From positions 186,001 through 250,000 of the forward strand of contig NZ_WUQZ01000003.1 of assembly GCF_009829075.1 (NCBI RefSeq): a stretch of DNA of 64,000 bases, written 5' to 3'. The notes under the pieces were generated by a model. That model did no database searches. It had not been told where the DNA came from and saw only the letters and a program-made list of their open reading frames with translations. Origin of the DNA: Sphingobacterium composti. GTDB taxonomy: Bacteria; Bacteroidota; Bacteroidia; Sphingobacteriales; Sphingobacteriaceae. The translations under genes were made by a program, and so were the position numbers. This document shows, in pieces, positions 45,488 through 53,297 of the stretch (its first letter is position 1; each line of letters opens with the position of its first letter).

Positions 45488-46909
45488 TTAATCTTCTCGA
45501 GAGCCATCATCTGCCATACGAACAATTTTTGGATGAAAAGTCGCGACAACATCTACTAAATTCTCTTGTGCCGCCATTACGGTATGGATGTCTTTGTATG
45601 CCATTGGTGATTCATCCATACCAGCTCCCAACAAGGTAATGCCATTTTCTGCTAGGAGATTTTTCAAATCTCCTTTGTGTAAGGTTTTGATAGCTTGGGT
45701 ACGGCTCATTAGTCGTCCTGCGCCATGTGAAGCCGAATTGATAGCTTGTGCATAGCCTTTACCACTCACGAGGAAACCTGGAGTCGCCATGGAACCTGGG
45801 ATTATCCCCATGACATCCTTAGAAGCAGGGGTGGCACCTTTGCGATGTACGATGACTTCTTTACCGTTCCATGTTTCTTTCCACGCAAAATTGTGGTGGT
45901 TTTCTACTTTAGCTAACAATTCAGCACCTAATGCAGTTTTAATTTTGGTATGAATAACCTCGTGGCAAGCAGAAGCATAATCACCTGCAAGGTTCATCGC
46001 TATCCAATATTCTTGCCCTTCTTGAGTGTCCAAATCCAAGTAAGCAAGGTTTTGCGCTTGGTAAGGTAACTTACAGATTTCTTTGGCTAACTTGGTGTAA
46101 TGCCCAGCAATAGTCGCACCTAATCCACGAGAGCCTGAGTGTGTCAATAAGGCTAGATATTTTCCAGCTTCAATATCTAGTGCTTCATCCTTTTCAGTGA
46201 ATTCTATAATACCAAATTCGACAAAGTGATTACCTCCACCTGAAGATCCCAATTGTGCCCAAGCTTTGTCTTTCAGTTCGCGGAGAAATGCGTTTTCTTC
46301 AAAAGCTTTACCGTCCAGTATTTCGTGTTTAGCACGTTCATGTTTCAAGAATCCATGCCCTGCACCAAACTTGGTTTCGCTTAATAACACAGTCTTGAGT
46401 TTGTCATGTTGTAATGCTAAGTAGGAGTCGGGTAAATCGAAAATTGACAAAGCCATGCGGCAACCAATATCTACACCTACACCATAAGGAATTACGGCAT
46501 TATTGGTAGCTAAGACACCACCAATCGGAAGTCCGTATCCTTGATGTGCATCGGGCATCAAAGCACCAGCCACAGTTACGGGTAGCTTCATTGCAATATT
46601 CATTTGCTCTTTGGCACCCAGCTCAATATTTTCTTCACCAAATACAGCATATCCTTCAGGATTCTCGTTTAATGCTATCAAATCCTCTTGAATAGTTTCA
46701 ATGTGTAACAATGTTTCGGCTAATGGTTTAAAAATCTCGTGAGCTATGAAATCTTCAGGTTTTTCCAATACCTCCTTGAAGTAGTTAAGCATCTGTTCTT
46801 TGGAAAAGCCTAGGCGTTTCTTGTTGATTTTAAGGGCTACTCCCATTGCATGATTTTCTTTATATCCAAGGGCAATCAAGTCCTTGCCATTTATGCGTTT
46901 ATTTTCCAT
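45488..46909 (-). CDS. rtcB: RtcB RNA ligase
   Basis: A 473-residue RtcB: PDAHQGYGLPIGG, GVGVDIGCRM (Mn-binding Cys), GSSGGGNHFVEFG, LLTHSGSRGLG, HRKGATPA, GSMATPGFLVSGKG, SASHGAGRLMSR, all hallmark blocks. RtcB joins 2',3'-cyclic phosphate (or 3'-phosphate) RNA ends to 5'-OH ends with GTP and manganese, repairing cleaved tRNAs and other RNAs. Start taken at MENKRINGK; seven upstream codons are open but lie in the hairpin spacer. Second gene of a two-gene unit behind the slipin gene. Confidence 0.95.
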   Translation of the reverse strand: MENKRINGKDLIALGYKENHAMGVALKINKKRLGFSKEQMLNYFKEVLEKPEDFIAHEIFKPLAETLLHIETIQEDLIALNENPEGYAVFGEENIELGAKEQMNIAMKLPVTVAGALMPDAHQGYGLPIGGVLATNNAVIPYGVGVDIGCRMALSIFDLPDSYLALQHDKLKTVLLSETKFGAGHGFLKHERAKHEILDGKAFEENAFLRELKDKAWAQLGSSGGGNHFVEFGIIEFTEKDEALDIEAGKYLALLTHSGSRGLGATIAGHYTKLAKEICKLPYQAQNLAYLDLDTQEGQEYWIAMNLAGDYASACHEVIHTKIKTALGAELLAKVENHHNFAWKETWNGKEVIVHRKGATPASKDVMGIIPGSMATPGFLVSGKGYAQAINSASHGAGRLMSRTQAIKTLHKGDLKNLLAENGITLLGAGMDESPMAYKDIHTVMAAQENLVDVVATFHPKIVRMADDGSRED

Positions 46910-46926
46910 TTTGAATCTCTTTTTAA

Positions 46927-46961
46927 GCAAGAGACAACCCCTCTTTATCGTTGCCTCTTGC
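46927..46961 (-). promoter_or_regulatory. Hairpin between the slipin and rtcB genes
   Basis: On the - strand GCAAGAGGCAAC can pair with GTTGTCTCTTGC, twelve pairs including one G-U, around an 11-base loop. The single non-Watson-Crick position is a G-U only in the - strand RNA (it would be A-C on the + strand), fitting a structure formed in the operon transcript. It ends 17 bases before the rtcB ATG and could affect rtcB translation or mRNA processing. Confidence 0.5.
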
Positions 46962-46972
46962 GCCTCTTTAAT

Positions 46973-48067
46973 TTATTTAACAAACAATTGTTTCAATTGG
47001 TCTACGATTTGGCTATTTCCAGAAACGGAGATGCTATTAATCTTTTCTGCGATTTTCTCCACATATTCCATTTCTTTTAATTTAAGCAACATCGTATTCT
47101 CTTCCATCAATTTTGCTGTATTTAACAAGCTACGTGTCGAAGCTGTTTCTTCGCGGCGCATGATGATATTGGCTTGTGCCTTTTTCTCAGCGACCAACAC
47201 TTGATTCATGATGTCTCGAATATCACCTGGTAAGATGACATCTTTGATACCCGCATTGAATACTTTGATACCTAAGTTGTCAATTTGTTCCATCGAATTT
47301 GATAAAACGTGAGTGCTGATTTCAGCTTTATTCTCCATCAACTCATCCAATGTCATCGTACCAATATAAGTACGTAACGCCAATTGCATCAACATATAAA
47401 GTTGTTTTTCAAAGTCCTTATTGTATAATATTGCTTTGATGATATCGACAATTTGGTATTGGATGGAAAAATTAATCCGGATTTGTGCTTTGTCTTTTGT
47501 TAAAATTTCTTGCCCTACAATTTCCATTGTTGTTTGACGCATATCCGCTTTGGCAATAGCAATTGTCGTTGCATTCTTCCACCATTGGTAGTTTCCTGGT
47601 TCTAATATCTGTGTAAATACTCCGTCGATAAACAACAAACCTTTTTCCGAAATATCAATTTTATATTGTCGAACATAGAACGCAAGTGCTTGTTTCTCCA
47701 ATAATTGTTTATTGATAGTTGCTGGTATTTCAATTGTCGAGATATCGTATTTGTCAAAACGGTACTCCTCTAAGTTTTTCCAAAAGATATGTCGTCCTGC
47801 TGCTAATACTTGCTTGAAGTTATTGTTTACAAAAACCAAGCATATTTCATTATCCATCACATCCACAATATGTACACATTCCGTAAAGCCATCTATTTGT
47901 AATAGTATATTGTTGTCAAAGCGCGACTGAAATGTATTGGATAAATTATAGACTTCGCATTGCTCACGGAAGCCTATCCAGTATTTTCCTGTTGTCAATA
48001 CGCGCTTAGGGGCATTGTTTTTAATCAATAAACCGATTTCATTTTTATTAATAGTTACCATTTTCAT
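46973..48067 (-). CDS. Slipin-family band-7/SPFH protein
   Basis: A 364-residue protein. The N-terminal third is a beta-rich region (INKNEIGLLIKNNAPKRVL) with no transmembrane helix, unlike most slipins. The SPFH domain spans about residues 130-300 (YKIDISEKGLLFIDGVF, VGQEILTKDKAQIRINFSIQY, LALRTYIGTMTLDELMENK), then a coiled coil (VLVAEKKAQANIIMRREETA) and an ISVSGNSQ segment. SPFH proteins make large oligomeric scaffolds. This gene precedes rtcB with the hairpin spacer between, and follows about 840 bases of non-coding DNA with tRNA-like elements. Confidence 0.88.
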   Translation of the reverse strand: MKMVTINKNEIGLLIKNNAPKRVLTTGKYWIGFREQCEVYNLSNTFQSRFDNNILLQIDGFTECVHIVDVMDNEICLVFVNNNFKQVLAAGRHIFWKNLEEYRFDKYDISTIEIPATINKQLLEKQALAFYVRQYKIDISEKGLLFIDGVFTQILEPGNYQWWKNATTIAIAKADMRQTTMEIVGQEILTKDKAQIRINFSIQYQIVDIIKAILYNKDFEKQLYMLMQLALRTYIGTMTLDELMENKAEISTHVLSNSMEQIDNLGIKVFNAGIKDVILPGDIRDIMNQVLVAEKKAQANIIMRREETASTRSLLNTAKLMEENTMLLKLKEMEYVEKIAEKINSISVSGNSQIVDQLKQLFVK

Positions 48068-48179
48068 AATCTATATTTTTTATGTTATCATACTCTGTTA
48101 AATAAAGCCCTCTGGTTCTTGTTCATTGCTCTATATCGGAATACAAAAGGAACGTTCCGTTATATTTCCTCAGCGTAGT

Positions 48180-48236
48180 GCCCAGGATTGAATCGCGATG
48201 ATTAGGATTCTTTCGAGCTCACTGGCAGATGAAATA
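48180..48236 (-). ncRNA. Third, weak tRNA-like element (T-loop remnant)
   Basis: On the - strand a perfect T-loop sequence TTCAATC is flanked by a poorly paired stem (CGCGA against CTGGG). AGTG upstream can pair with CACT downstream like a short acceptor stem. No D arm is visible. It may be a decayed tRNA or a chance match; it is listed because two better elements lie 170-300 bases upstream in the same transcript direction. Confidence 0.25.
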
Positions 48237-48410
48237 AGCGGTTCGGCTTGTTTTGTATTGCAAAGACTTGGTTCAATTGTTTGATGACAGCGGTAATATT
48301 ACCTCAATCTTCAAACGGAACAAGAAGCAAAAGGCTTCGAAAATAGACTTTTTAATGAAGTCATACATTTGAAACTTTCGTTTCTCCAACCAAAGACACA
48401 TTCCCTAGAT

Positions 48411-48467
48411 GTGCGCGGGACTCGAACCCGCCTATTGTGCTATGCTCTACCATCTGAGCTATCTTAA
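48411..48467 (-). ncRNA. tRNA-like element with D and T arms but a shortened anticodon region
   Basis: On the - strand, GCTC-AGATGGTA-GAGC is a canonical D arm (48,459-48,444) and GCGGGTTCGAGTCCCGC a perfect T arm (48,431-48,415). Between them are only 12 bases where a tRNA has about 22-24, so no normal anticodon arm can form. The flanks do not make a 7-bp acceptor stem (only AGAT/ATCT). It looks like a tRNA mimic rather than a working tRNA. It lies about 340 bases upstream of the slipin ATG and directly abuts the next element. Confidence 0.6.
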
Positions 48468-48468
48468 C

Positions 48469-48511
48469 AAGTAAGAGCAGGATTCGAACCTGCGACCGTA
48501 GCAGTGTACTT
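48469..48511 (-). ncRNA. tRNA-like T-arm minihelix
   Basis: On the - strand GCAGGTTCGAATCCTGC is a perfect T arm (48,493-48,477), preceded by GGTC as in a variable region. AAGTA (48,511-48,507) pairs with TACTT (48,473-48,469), giving a short acceptor-like stem stacked on the T arm. No D arm or anticodon stem of proper form is present. It ends one base before the D/T element at 48,411-48,467, so both should be on one RNA. Confidence 0.55.
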
Positions 48512-48545
48512 CTAAGTCAATAACTCATCAGCATATTGCAATCTA

Positions 48546-48904
48546 TTGAAGGCAACACTACCCTGTTATACAGAAACAGGCGACAAGGATGTTATATGCA
48601 ACTTAAAAGTTTCTTTATGCTTCTGTCGAAGCAAATATTTTCAAAAAGCTTTCGCTTATTTTTCTCAAAGAACAATTGTCATTGCTGACAATACAAAGAT
48701 GCATAGGGGTGTACGCAGTGCTTTTGCGTAGTAGTGTGTTGCTGTAAAATTTCTTTTAAAATATATTTAAAAGACTGATATTCAATTTGATTAATTTTTT
48801 TTTATTTTTTATTTGATGATGATATATTCTTGTTGCGCAATTGTATTGCGTAGATATGTAGTCTTTTATTTATATTTAAATCACTTAAACGAGGGTCAAA
48901 TGAT
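48546..48904. other. Non-coding stretch with four short inverted repeats between the RtcB unit and the WYL gene
   Basis: This is the divergent control region of the slipin-rtcB unit (-) and the WYL regulator (+). It holds four perfect inverted repeats: CCTGTT/AACAGG at 48,562-48,580 (7-base loop), ATTGTC/GACAAT at 48,675-48,692 (6-base loop), TACGCA/TGCGTA at 48,712-48,730 (7-base loop) and CGCAAT/ATTGCG at 48,836-48,850 (3-base spacer). The last lies 55 bases before the WYL start and is a good operator candidate. No convincing -7 box was found for either direction. A 61-codon open frame here is not credible. Confidence 0.5.
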
Positions 48905-49930
48905 ATGTCTGTAAATAAACTAGCGCTTATTCGGTACAAAACCATTGATTCATGTCTGTGTCAGCGACATCGCAAATGGACTTTGGAGGACTTGATTCAT
49001 AAAGTTTCGGAGATGATTTACGAATTGGAGGGAATTCATACAGGAATCAGTAAAAGAACTATCCAAGGAGATATTCAGCTGATGCGTAGTAATAAGTTGG
49101 GGTATAATGCGCCAATCGTCGTGTTGAATCGAAAGTTTTATGCATATTCTGACCCTCATTATAGCATCAGTAACTCGCCAATTTCTGAGGTAGATATGGA
49201 GAATATGCGTAGTGCTGTAGATGTGTTGAAGCATCTAAATGGCTTTAATTATTTCGACGAAATGAGCGATTTGATAGCTCGGTTGGAAAGTAATCTAAAC
49301 AAAGGCGAAGGCAATCAAAAATCTGTTATTCAAATGGAGGGCAATAAATTGCTCAAAGGCTTACAATGGATAACACCTATTTATAAGGCTATTCGTGAAG
49401 AAATTCCACTGCTTATTGATTATAAATCTTTCAAATCTAAAGAAGCTATTGAAACAGTCTACTATCCTTATCTACTCAAGGAATACAGAAATCGCTGGTT
49501 TGCGATTGTAAAGCCTAAAAATGGCAGTGTGATACTGACCTTGGCGTTGGATAGGATTAAGAATATTCAGGAAATGGCTAAGTCTGGCTTTGTAAGGTAT
49601 GAAGGAGTGGACTTTGACCGTTATTTTGAAGATACAATAGGTGTCACAAAGTCTCATAATGACCGTGGTCAGCGTGTTCTGTTATCAGTAGATGCAAAGA
49701 ATGCGCCTTATGTCGAAACAAAGCCTATACATGCTTCTCAAAAAATAATAGAAAGGCACGAGGATGGAAGTATTATTATTCGTATCGATGTGGTTTTGAA
49801 TTACGAGTTAGAGCGCGAGATATTAGGTTTTGGCGAGGCTATTAAAGTTCTTAGTCCACTACGTTTGAAAGAGCGTATTATTAATCGAGTAAGAAGAAGT
49901 TTGCTACAATATGAAGGGGTGAAGAAATAG
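48905..49930 (+). CDS. WYL-domain transcriptional regulator
   Basis: A 341-residue regulator: N-terminal winged helix (CLCQRHRKWTLEDLIHKVS, then SKRTIQGDIQLMR as recognition helix), and a WYL domain at about residues 155-235 (LLIDYKSFKSKEAIETVYYP, YLLKEYRNRWFAIVKPKNG, ALDRIKNIQEM) with a WCX-type C-terminus (GVTKSHNDRGQRVLLSVDA). WYL domains are thought to sense nucleic-acid or nucleotide ligands. The divergent arrangement beside slipin-rtcB suggests it controls that unit, perhaps in response to RNA damage. Confidence 0.9.
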   Translation: MSVNKLALIRYKTIDSCLCQRHRKWTLEDLIHKVSEMIYELEGIHTGISKRTIQGDIQLMRSNKLGYNAPIVVLNRKFYAYSDPHYSISNSPISEVDMENMRSAVDVLKHLNGFNYFDEMSDLIARLESNLNKGEGNQKSVIQMEGNKLLKGLQWITPIYKAIREEIPLLIDYKSFKSKEAIETVYYPYLLKEYRNRWFAIVKPKNGSVILTLALDRIKNIQEMAKSGFVRYEGVDFDRYFEDTIGVTKSHNDRGQRVLLSVDAKNAPYVETKPIHASQKIIERHEDGSIIIRIDVVLNYELEREILGFGEAIKVLSPLRLKERIINRVRRSLLQYEGVKK

Positions 49931-49973
49931 GACTATTATTTTTATTTTACATCAGACTAATAAATGGAAATTA

Positions 49974-49996
49974 TCTTAACCTTAACTTTAACTTTG
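49974..49996 (+). promoter_or_regulatory. Promoter with TTAAC direct repeats before the HMA-AraC gene
   Basis: TAACTTTG at 49,989-49,996 fits TAnnTTTG exactly and overlaps three successive TTAAC units (CTTAAC, CTTAAC, TTTAAC). The repeats could be an operator bound by the regulator itself. The box lies 16 bases before the ATG at 50,012, which argues for that start over one 48 bases upstream. A close relative, CAACTTTG, precedes copA. Confidence 0.5.
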
Positions 49997-50011
49997 CATA
50001 AATTAGATCCA

Positions 50012-50575
50012 ATGCCTACACTCTATATAAAAAATATGGTTTGCAACCGCTGTATCATGGTGGTTGAAAATGAGTTGGAGAAAGCTGGAATTCAAGCTTC
50101 TCAAGTCAAGCTTGGTGAAGTCATTTTAAACGAACAGCCTAGTGACGCACTAATACAACAATTTACTGCGGCCATTGAAGCATTGGGTTTTGAGCGAATT
50201 GATGATAAGAAAAGTCGTGTAATCGAACAGATAAAAAATCAAATTATTCAATTAGTACATCACGATAATAATGACGCGAAGGTAAATCTCTCAGACTATT
50301 TGAGTGAAGCATTACTTCACGATTACAGTTATTTATCGAATCTATTTTCTGAAGTTGAAGGTACAACTATAGAAAAATATTATATCGCACAAAAAATTGA
50401 AAAAGTCAAAGAATTGTTGGTTTATGATGAATTGTCACTTAGCGAAATCGCGGATAAACTCAATTATTCGAGTGTAGCTTATTTGAGTAATCAGTTCAAA
50501 AAAGTAACAGGTCTTTCACCAAGTCATTTCAAGCAAATTCGTTCGGATAAAAGAAAACCTTTGGATGAGATTTAG
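50012..50575 (+). CDS. AraC-family regulator with N-terminal HMA-like domain (copper responsive)
   Basis: A 187-residue protein. Residues 1-65 are HMA-like (PTLYIKNMVCNRCIMVV, with CNRC in place of CxxC of metal chaperones). Residues 90-185 hold an AraC-type helix-turn-helix (LSLSEIADKLNYSSVAYLSN, then FKKVTGLSPSHFKQIR). Binding of a thiophilic metal by CNRC would directly control DNA binding. The start at MPTLYIK is preferred because the in-frame upstream codons lie across the promoter. Next genes are the copper ATPase and chaperone, so copper (or silver) sensing is likely. Confidence 0.85.
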   Translation: MPTLYIKNMVCNRCIMVVENELEKAGIQASQVKLGEVILNEQPSDALIQQFTAAIEALGFERIDDKKSRVIEQIKNQIIQLVHHDNNDAKVNLSDYLSEALLHDYSYLSNLFSEVEGTTIEKYYIAQKIEKVKELLVYDELSLSEIADKLNYSSVAYLSNQFKKVTGLSPSHFKQIRSDKRKPLDEI

Positions 50576-50631
50576 CTAAATCTTACAAATTCTATCCAAA
50601 AAACTACAACCATTACTATCTTTTAATTTGC

Positions 50632-50639
50632 CAACTTTG
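50632..50639 (+). promoter_or_regulatory. Candidate -7 box for copA
   Basis: CAACTTTG (7 of 8 with TAnnTTTG) lies 26 bases before the ATG of copA. Its AACTTTG core and following TA are shared with the promoter of the HMA-AraC gene, as expected if both are controlled together. Confidence 0.4.
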
Positions 50640-50665
50640 TATCATAGTTTACGAACTCACTTATT

Positions 50666-52885
50666 ATGGCAAATAAAACTCTAGATATACAAAAGCAAAC
50701 TATTCCCGTCTTAGGCATGTCGTGTGCGTCATGCGCAAGTAGCGCACAAAATATCGTGCAACAACAAGAAGGAGTATTAGAAGCTGAGGTTAACTACGGA
50801 ACAGGTAATCTACAAGTCACTTACGAGACTAGTAAAACTTCTGCCGAAAAATTACAACAAGCGCTCCAGTCGGGAGGATATGATTTATTGTTGGAGGATG
50901 AAAGCAAGCAACAAGAAACTTTAGAAGCTATTCATGAGGCTTATTATGCGAAGCTTAAATCCAAAACAATTTGGGCTATTTTATTGGCACTTCCAGTTGT
51001 GGTGATTGGTATGTTTTTCATGAATATGCCGTATGTAAATGAAATTATGTTTGCATTTACGACACCGATTATTCTTTGGTTAGGTCAAGATTTTTTTATT
51101 GGCGCGTGGAAACAAGCAAAACACCGAAACGCCAACATGGATACTCTTGTGGCACTGAGCACGGGCATTGCATTCATTTTTAGTGTTTTCAATATGTTGT
51201 TTCAAGAATTCTGGTTACAAAAGGGCGTTCATGCACATGTTTATTTTGAGGCAGCCGCTGTCATCATTGCTTTTATATTATTAGGCAAATTGTTGGAAGA
51301 AAAAGCCAAAGGGAATACCTCATCTGCGATAAAGAAATTGATGGGTTTACAGCCCAAGCACGTCACAGTAATCGATGAAAGAGGAAATGAACAAATTATA
51401 TCCATTGGACAAATCAATTTGGGTAACCGATTATTAGTAAAGCCTGGAGAGAAAATAGCTGTGGATGGCATTGTAGTGGAAGGTAATTCTTATGTTGATG
51501 AAAGTATGTTGACCGGTGAGCCAATTCCTATTGCTAAGTCAAAAGGAGAAAAGGTTTATGCGGGAACTATCAACCAAAAAGGAAGTTTTCAATTTGAAGC
51601 AACCAAAGTTGGAAAGGATACGTTTCTTGCGCAAATCATCAAAATGGTGCAAGATGCACAAGGAAGCAAAGCCCCCGTTCAGAAGTTGGTGGATAAAATT
51701 GCAAGTATTTTTGTTCCGATTGTGATAGGTATAGCGGTTTTGACTTTTGTTATTTGGTTGTTATTTGGTGGAGAAAATGCGTGGGTGCAAGCATTGATGG
51801 CTGCTGTTACGGTTTTGGTTATAGCGTGTCCATGTGCTTTGGGCTTGGCGACACCTACAGCAATTATGGTTGGTGTAGGCAAAGGTGCTGAACAAGGGAT
51901 CTTGATAAAAGATGCAGAAAGTTTGGAATTAGCACAAAAAATTGATGCGATTATTTTAGATAAAACAGGTACAATCACGATTGGACGACCAGAGGTGGTT
52001 GATAGTTATTGGTTAAAGGAAGATGAAACGTCTAAAGAAATTTTAAAAAGTATCGAGAAGCATTCAGAACATCCATTGGCTGATGCGATAGTAAAATATT
52101 TAGATGCTGTGGAAGTTGTTGCGATGGGTTCTTTTGAAAGTATCACGGGCAAAGGTGCGAAAGCTAACCATCAAGGACAAACGTATTTTGTGGGGAATAA
52201 TAAACTTCTGGTAGAAAATAATATTTTTATTTCAGATGATTTAATGAATGCTGCAATGCATTGGCTTACTCAAAGTAACACTGTTATTTGGTTTGCAAAT
52301 GAGCGAGAAGCATTAGCTGTTTTGTCCATTTCAGACCAAATCAAACCTACTTCCGTTCAAGCTATTCGAGAGCTACAAGCTTTGGGTGTAGAATTATATA
52401 TGCTGACGGGCGACAACGAGGCTACCGCAAAGGCAATAGCAGACCAAATAGGAATTAAACATTATAAAGCGGAAGTATTACCACAAGTAAAGTCAGATTT
52501 TGTCAAAGAACTTCAACAGCATGGAAAAGTAGTAGCGATGGTTGGAGATGGTATCAATGACAGTACAGCATTAGCAACCGCCGATGTGAGCATTGCGATG
52601 GGCAAAGGTTCGGATATTGCGATGGATGTGGCAAAAATGACAATTATTTCTTCGGATTTGACCAAAATTCCTCAAGCGATTCGATTGTCAAAACAGACTG
52701 TTGCGACCATTAAGCAAAATCTATTTTGGGCATTTGTATACAATGTAATTGGCATCCCAATTGCAGCGGGTATATTGTATCCTATCAACGGATTTTTATT
52801 GAATCCCATGATTGCTGGAGCAGCGATGGCGTTGAGTAGTGTATCGGTAGTCACAAACAGTCTTCGATTAAAGTGGAAGAAATAA
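50666..52885 (+). CDS. copA: Copper-exporting P1B-type ATPase, CopA
   Basis: A 739-residue P1B-1 ATPase. One N-terminal HMA domain (GMSCASCASSAQNIV), eight spans, actuator TGE in MLTGEPIP, CPC in VIACPCALGLATPTA (transmembrane metal site), phosphorylation motif DKTGTIT, HP in SEHPLADAI, and GDGINDSTALATADV. CPC with the single CxxC HMA is typical of Cu(I) exporters. It pumps copper from cytoplasm to periplasm and protects against copper stress. In operon-like order with an HMA-AraC regulator before and a small HMA protein 36 bases after. Confidence 0.95.
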   Translation: MANKTLDIQKQTIPVLGMSCASCASSAQNIVQQQEGVLEAEVNYGTGNLQVTYETSKTSAEKLQQALQSGGYDLLLEDESKQQETLEAIHEAYYAKLKSKTIWAILLALPVVVIGMFFMNMPYVNEIMFAFTTPIILWLGQDFFIGAWKQAKHRNANMDTLVALSTGIAFIFSVFNMLFQEFWLQKGVHAHVYFEAAAVIIAFILLGKLLEEKAKGNTSSAIKKLMGLQPKHVTVIDERGNEQIISIGQINLGNRLLVKPGEKIAVDGIVVEGNSYVDESMLTGEPIPIAKSKGEKVYAGTINQKGSFQFEATKVGKDTFLAQIIKMVQDAQGSKAPVQKLVDKIASIFVPIVIGIAVLTFVIWLLFGGENAWVQALMAAVTVLVIACPCALGLATPTAIMVGVGKGAEQGILIKDAESLELAQKIDAIILDKTGTITIGRPEVVDSYWLKEDETSKEILKSIEKHSEHPLADAIVKYLDAVEVVAMGSFESITGKGAKANHQGQTYFVGNNKLLVENNIFISDDLMNAAMHWLTQSNTVIWFANEREALAVLSISDQIKPTSVQAIRELQALGVELYMLTGDNEATAKAIADQIGIKHYKAEVLPQVKSDFVKELQQHGKVVAMVGDGINDSTALATADVSIAMGKGSDIAMDVAKMTIISSDLTKIPQAIRLSKQTVATIKQNLFWAFVYNVIGIPIAAGILYPINGFLLNPMIAGAAMALSSVSVVTNSLRLKWKK

Positions 52886-52921
52886 GTAATTAATATTATA
52901 TAAATTTTTAAAAGTATAATA

Positions 52922-53137
52922 ATGAAAAATAAAGAATTCAAATTCAAAACGAATATCAATTGCGGCGGCTGTATAGCCAAAGTCAAACCGGCATTAGACG
53001 GCGAGGTTGGAATCAAAAATTGGCATGTCGACACCGATAATACAGATAAAATCTTAACTGTAGAATTAGATAGCATAGAAGAAGATATAGTCGTTGAAAT
53101 TATAAAGGCGAAGGGATTTAGTATTGAGAATTTATAA
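52922..53137 (+). CDS. Small HMA-domain metallochaperone (CopZ-like)
   Basis: A 71-residue single HMA domain. It has CGGC in FKTNINCGGCIAKVKPAL where Cu(I) chaperones have CxxC, then KNWHVDTDNTDKILTVEL and a C-terminal IKAKGFSIENL. It probably carries Cu(I) to CopA. The family's length is about 70. A very strong hairpin follows its stop. Confidence 0.87.
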   Translation: MKNKEFKFKTNINCGGCIAKVKPALDGEVGIKNWHVDTDNTDKILTVELDSIEEDIVVEIIKAKGFSIENL

Positions 53138-53144
53138 AAGAACC

Positions 53145-53197
53145 ACATATCATATAAAGGGCTTAGCAGATGCTAAGCCCTTTATATGATATGTTTT
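53145..53197 (+). terminator. Perfect 24-bp hairpin terminator after the copper genes
   Basis: Arms 53,145-53,168 and 53,171-53,194 are perfect complements over 24 bases with only GA between. Core is AAAGGGCTTAGC/GCTAAGCCCTTT, extended outwards by ATATCATAT-type AT-rich pairing, and followed by a short T run. It is much longer than other terminators here. Confidence 0.85.
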
Positions 53198-53297
53198 CTA
53201 ATCTTTATTGTATTCATTATTAAATTTTAAAATACATTAAAAATTAGTTATTTAGTATTTTGTAATTCTAATATTATATAACTATTACCTAAAAAAT

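Noticed and set aside
48411..48511. A genuine tRNA gene (or two) in the slipin leader
   Set aside because: The T arms are perfect, but no 7-bp acceptor stem or complete anticodon arm can be drawn; the space between D and T arms is 12 bases. It is therefore called tRNA-like.
48546..48731. Open frame of 61 codons on the + strand
   Set aside because: It spans the inverted repeats of the control region, has no homology I can see, and reads like random low-quality sequence.
51679..51978. 99-codon frame antisense to copA
   Set aside because: It is the mirror of conserved CopA membrane and CPC segments and has no independent features.
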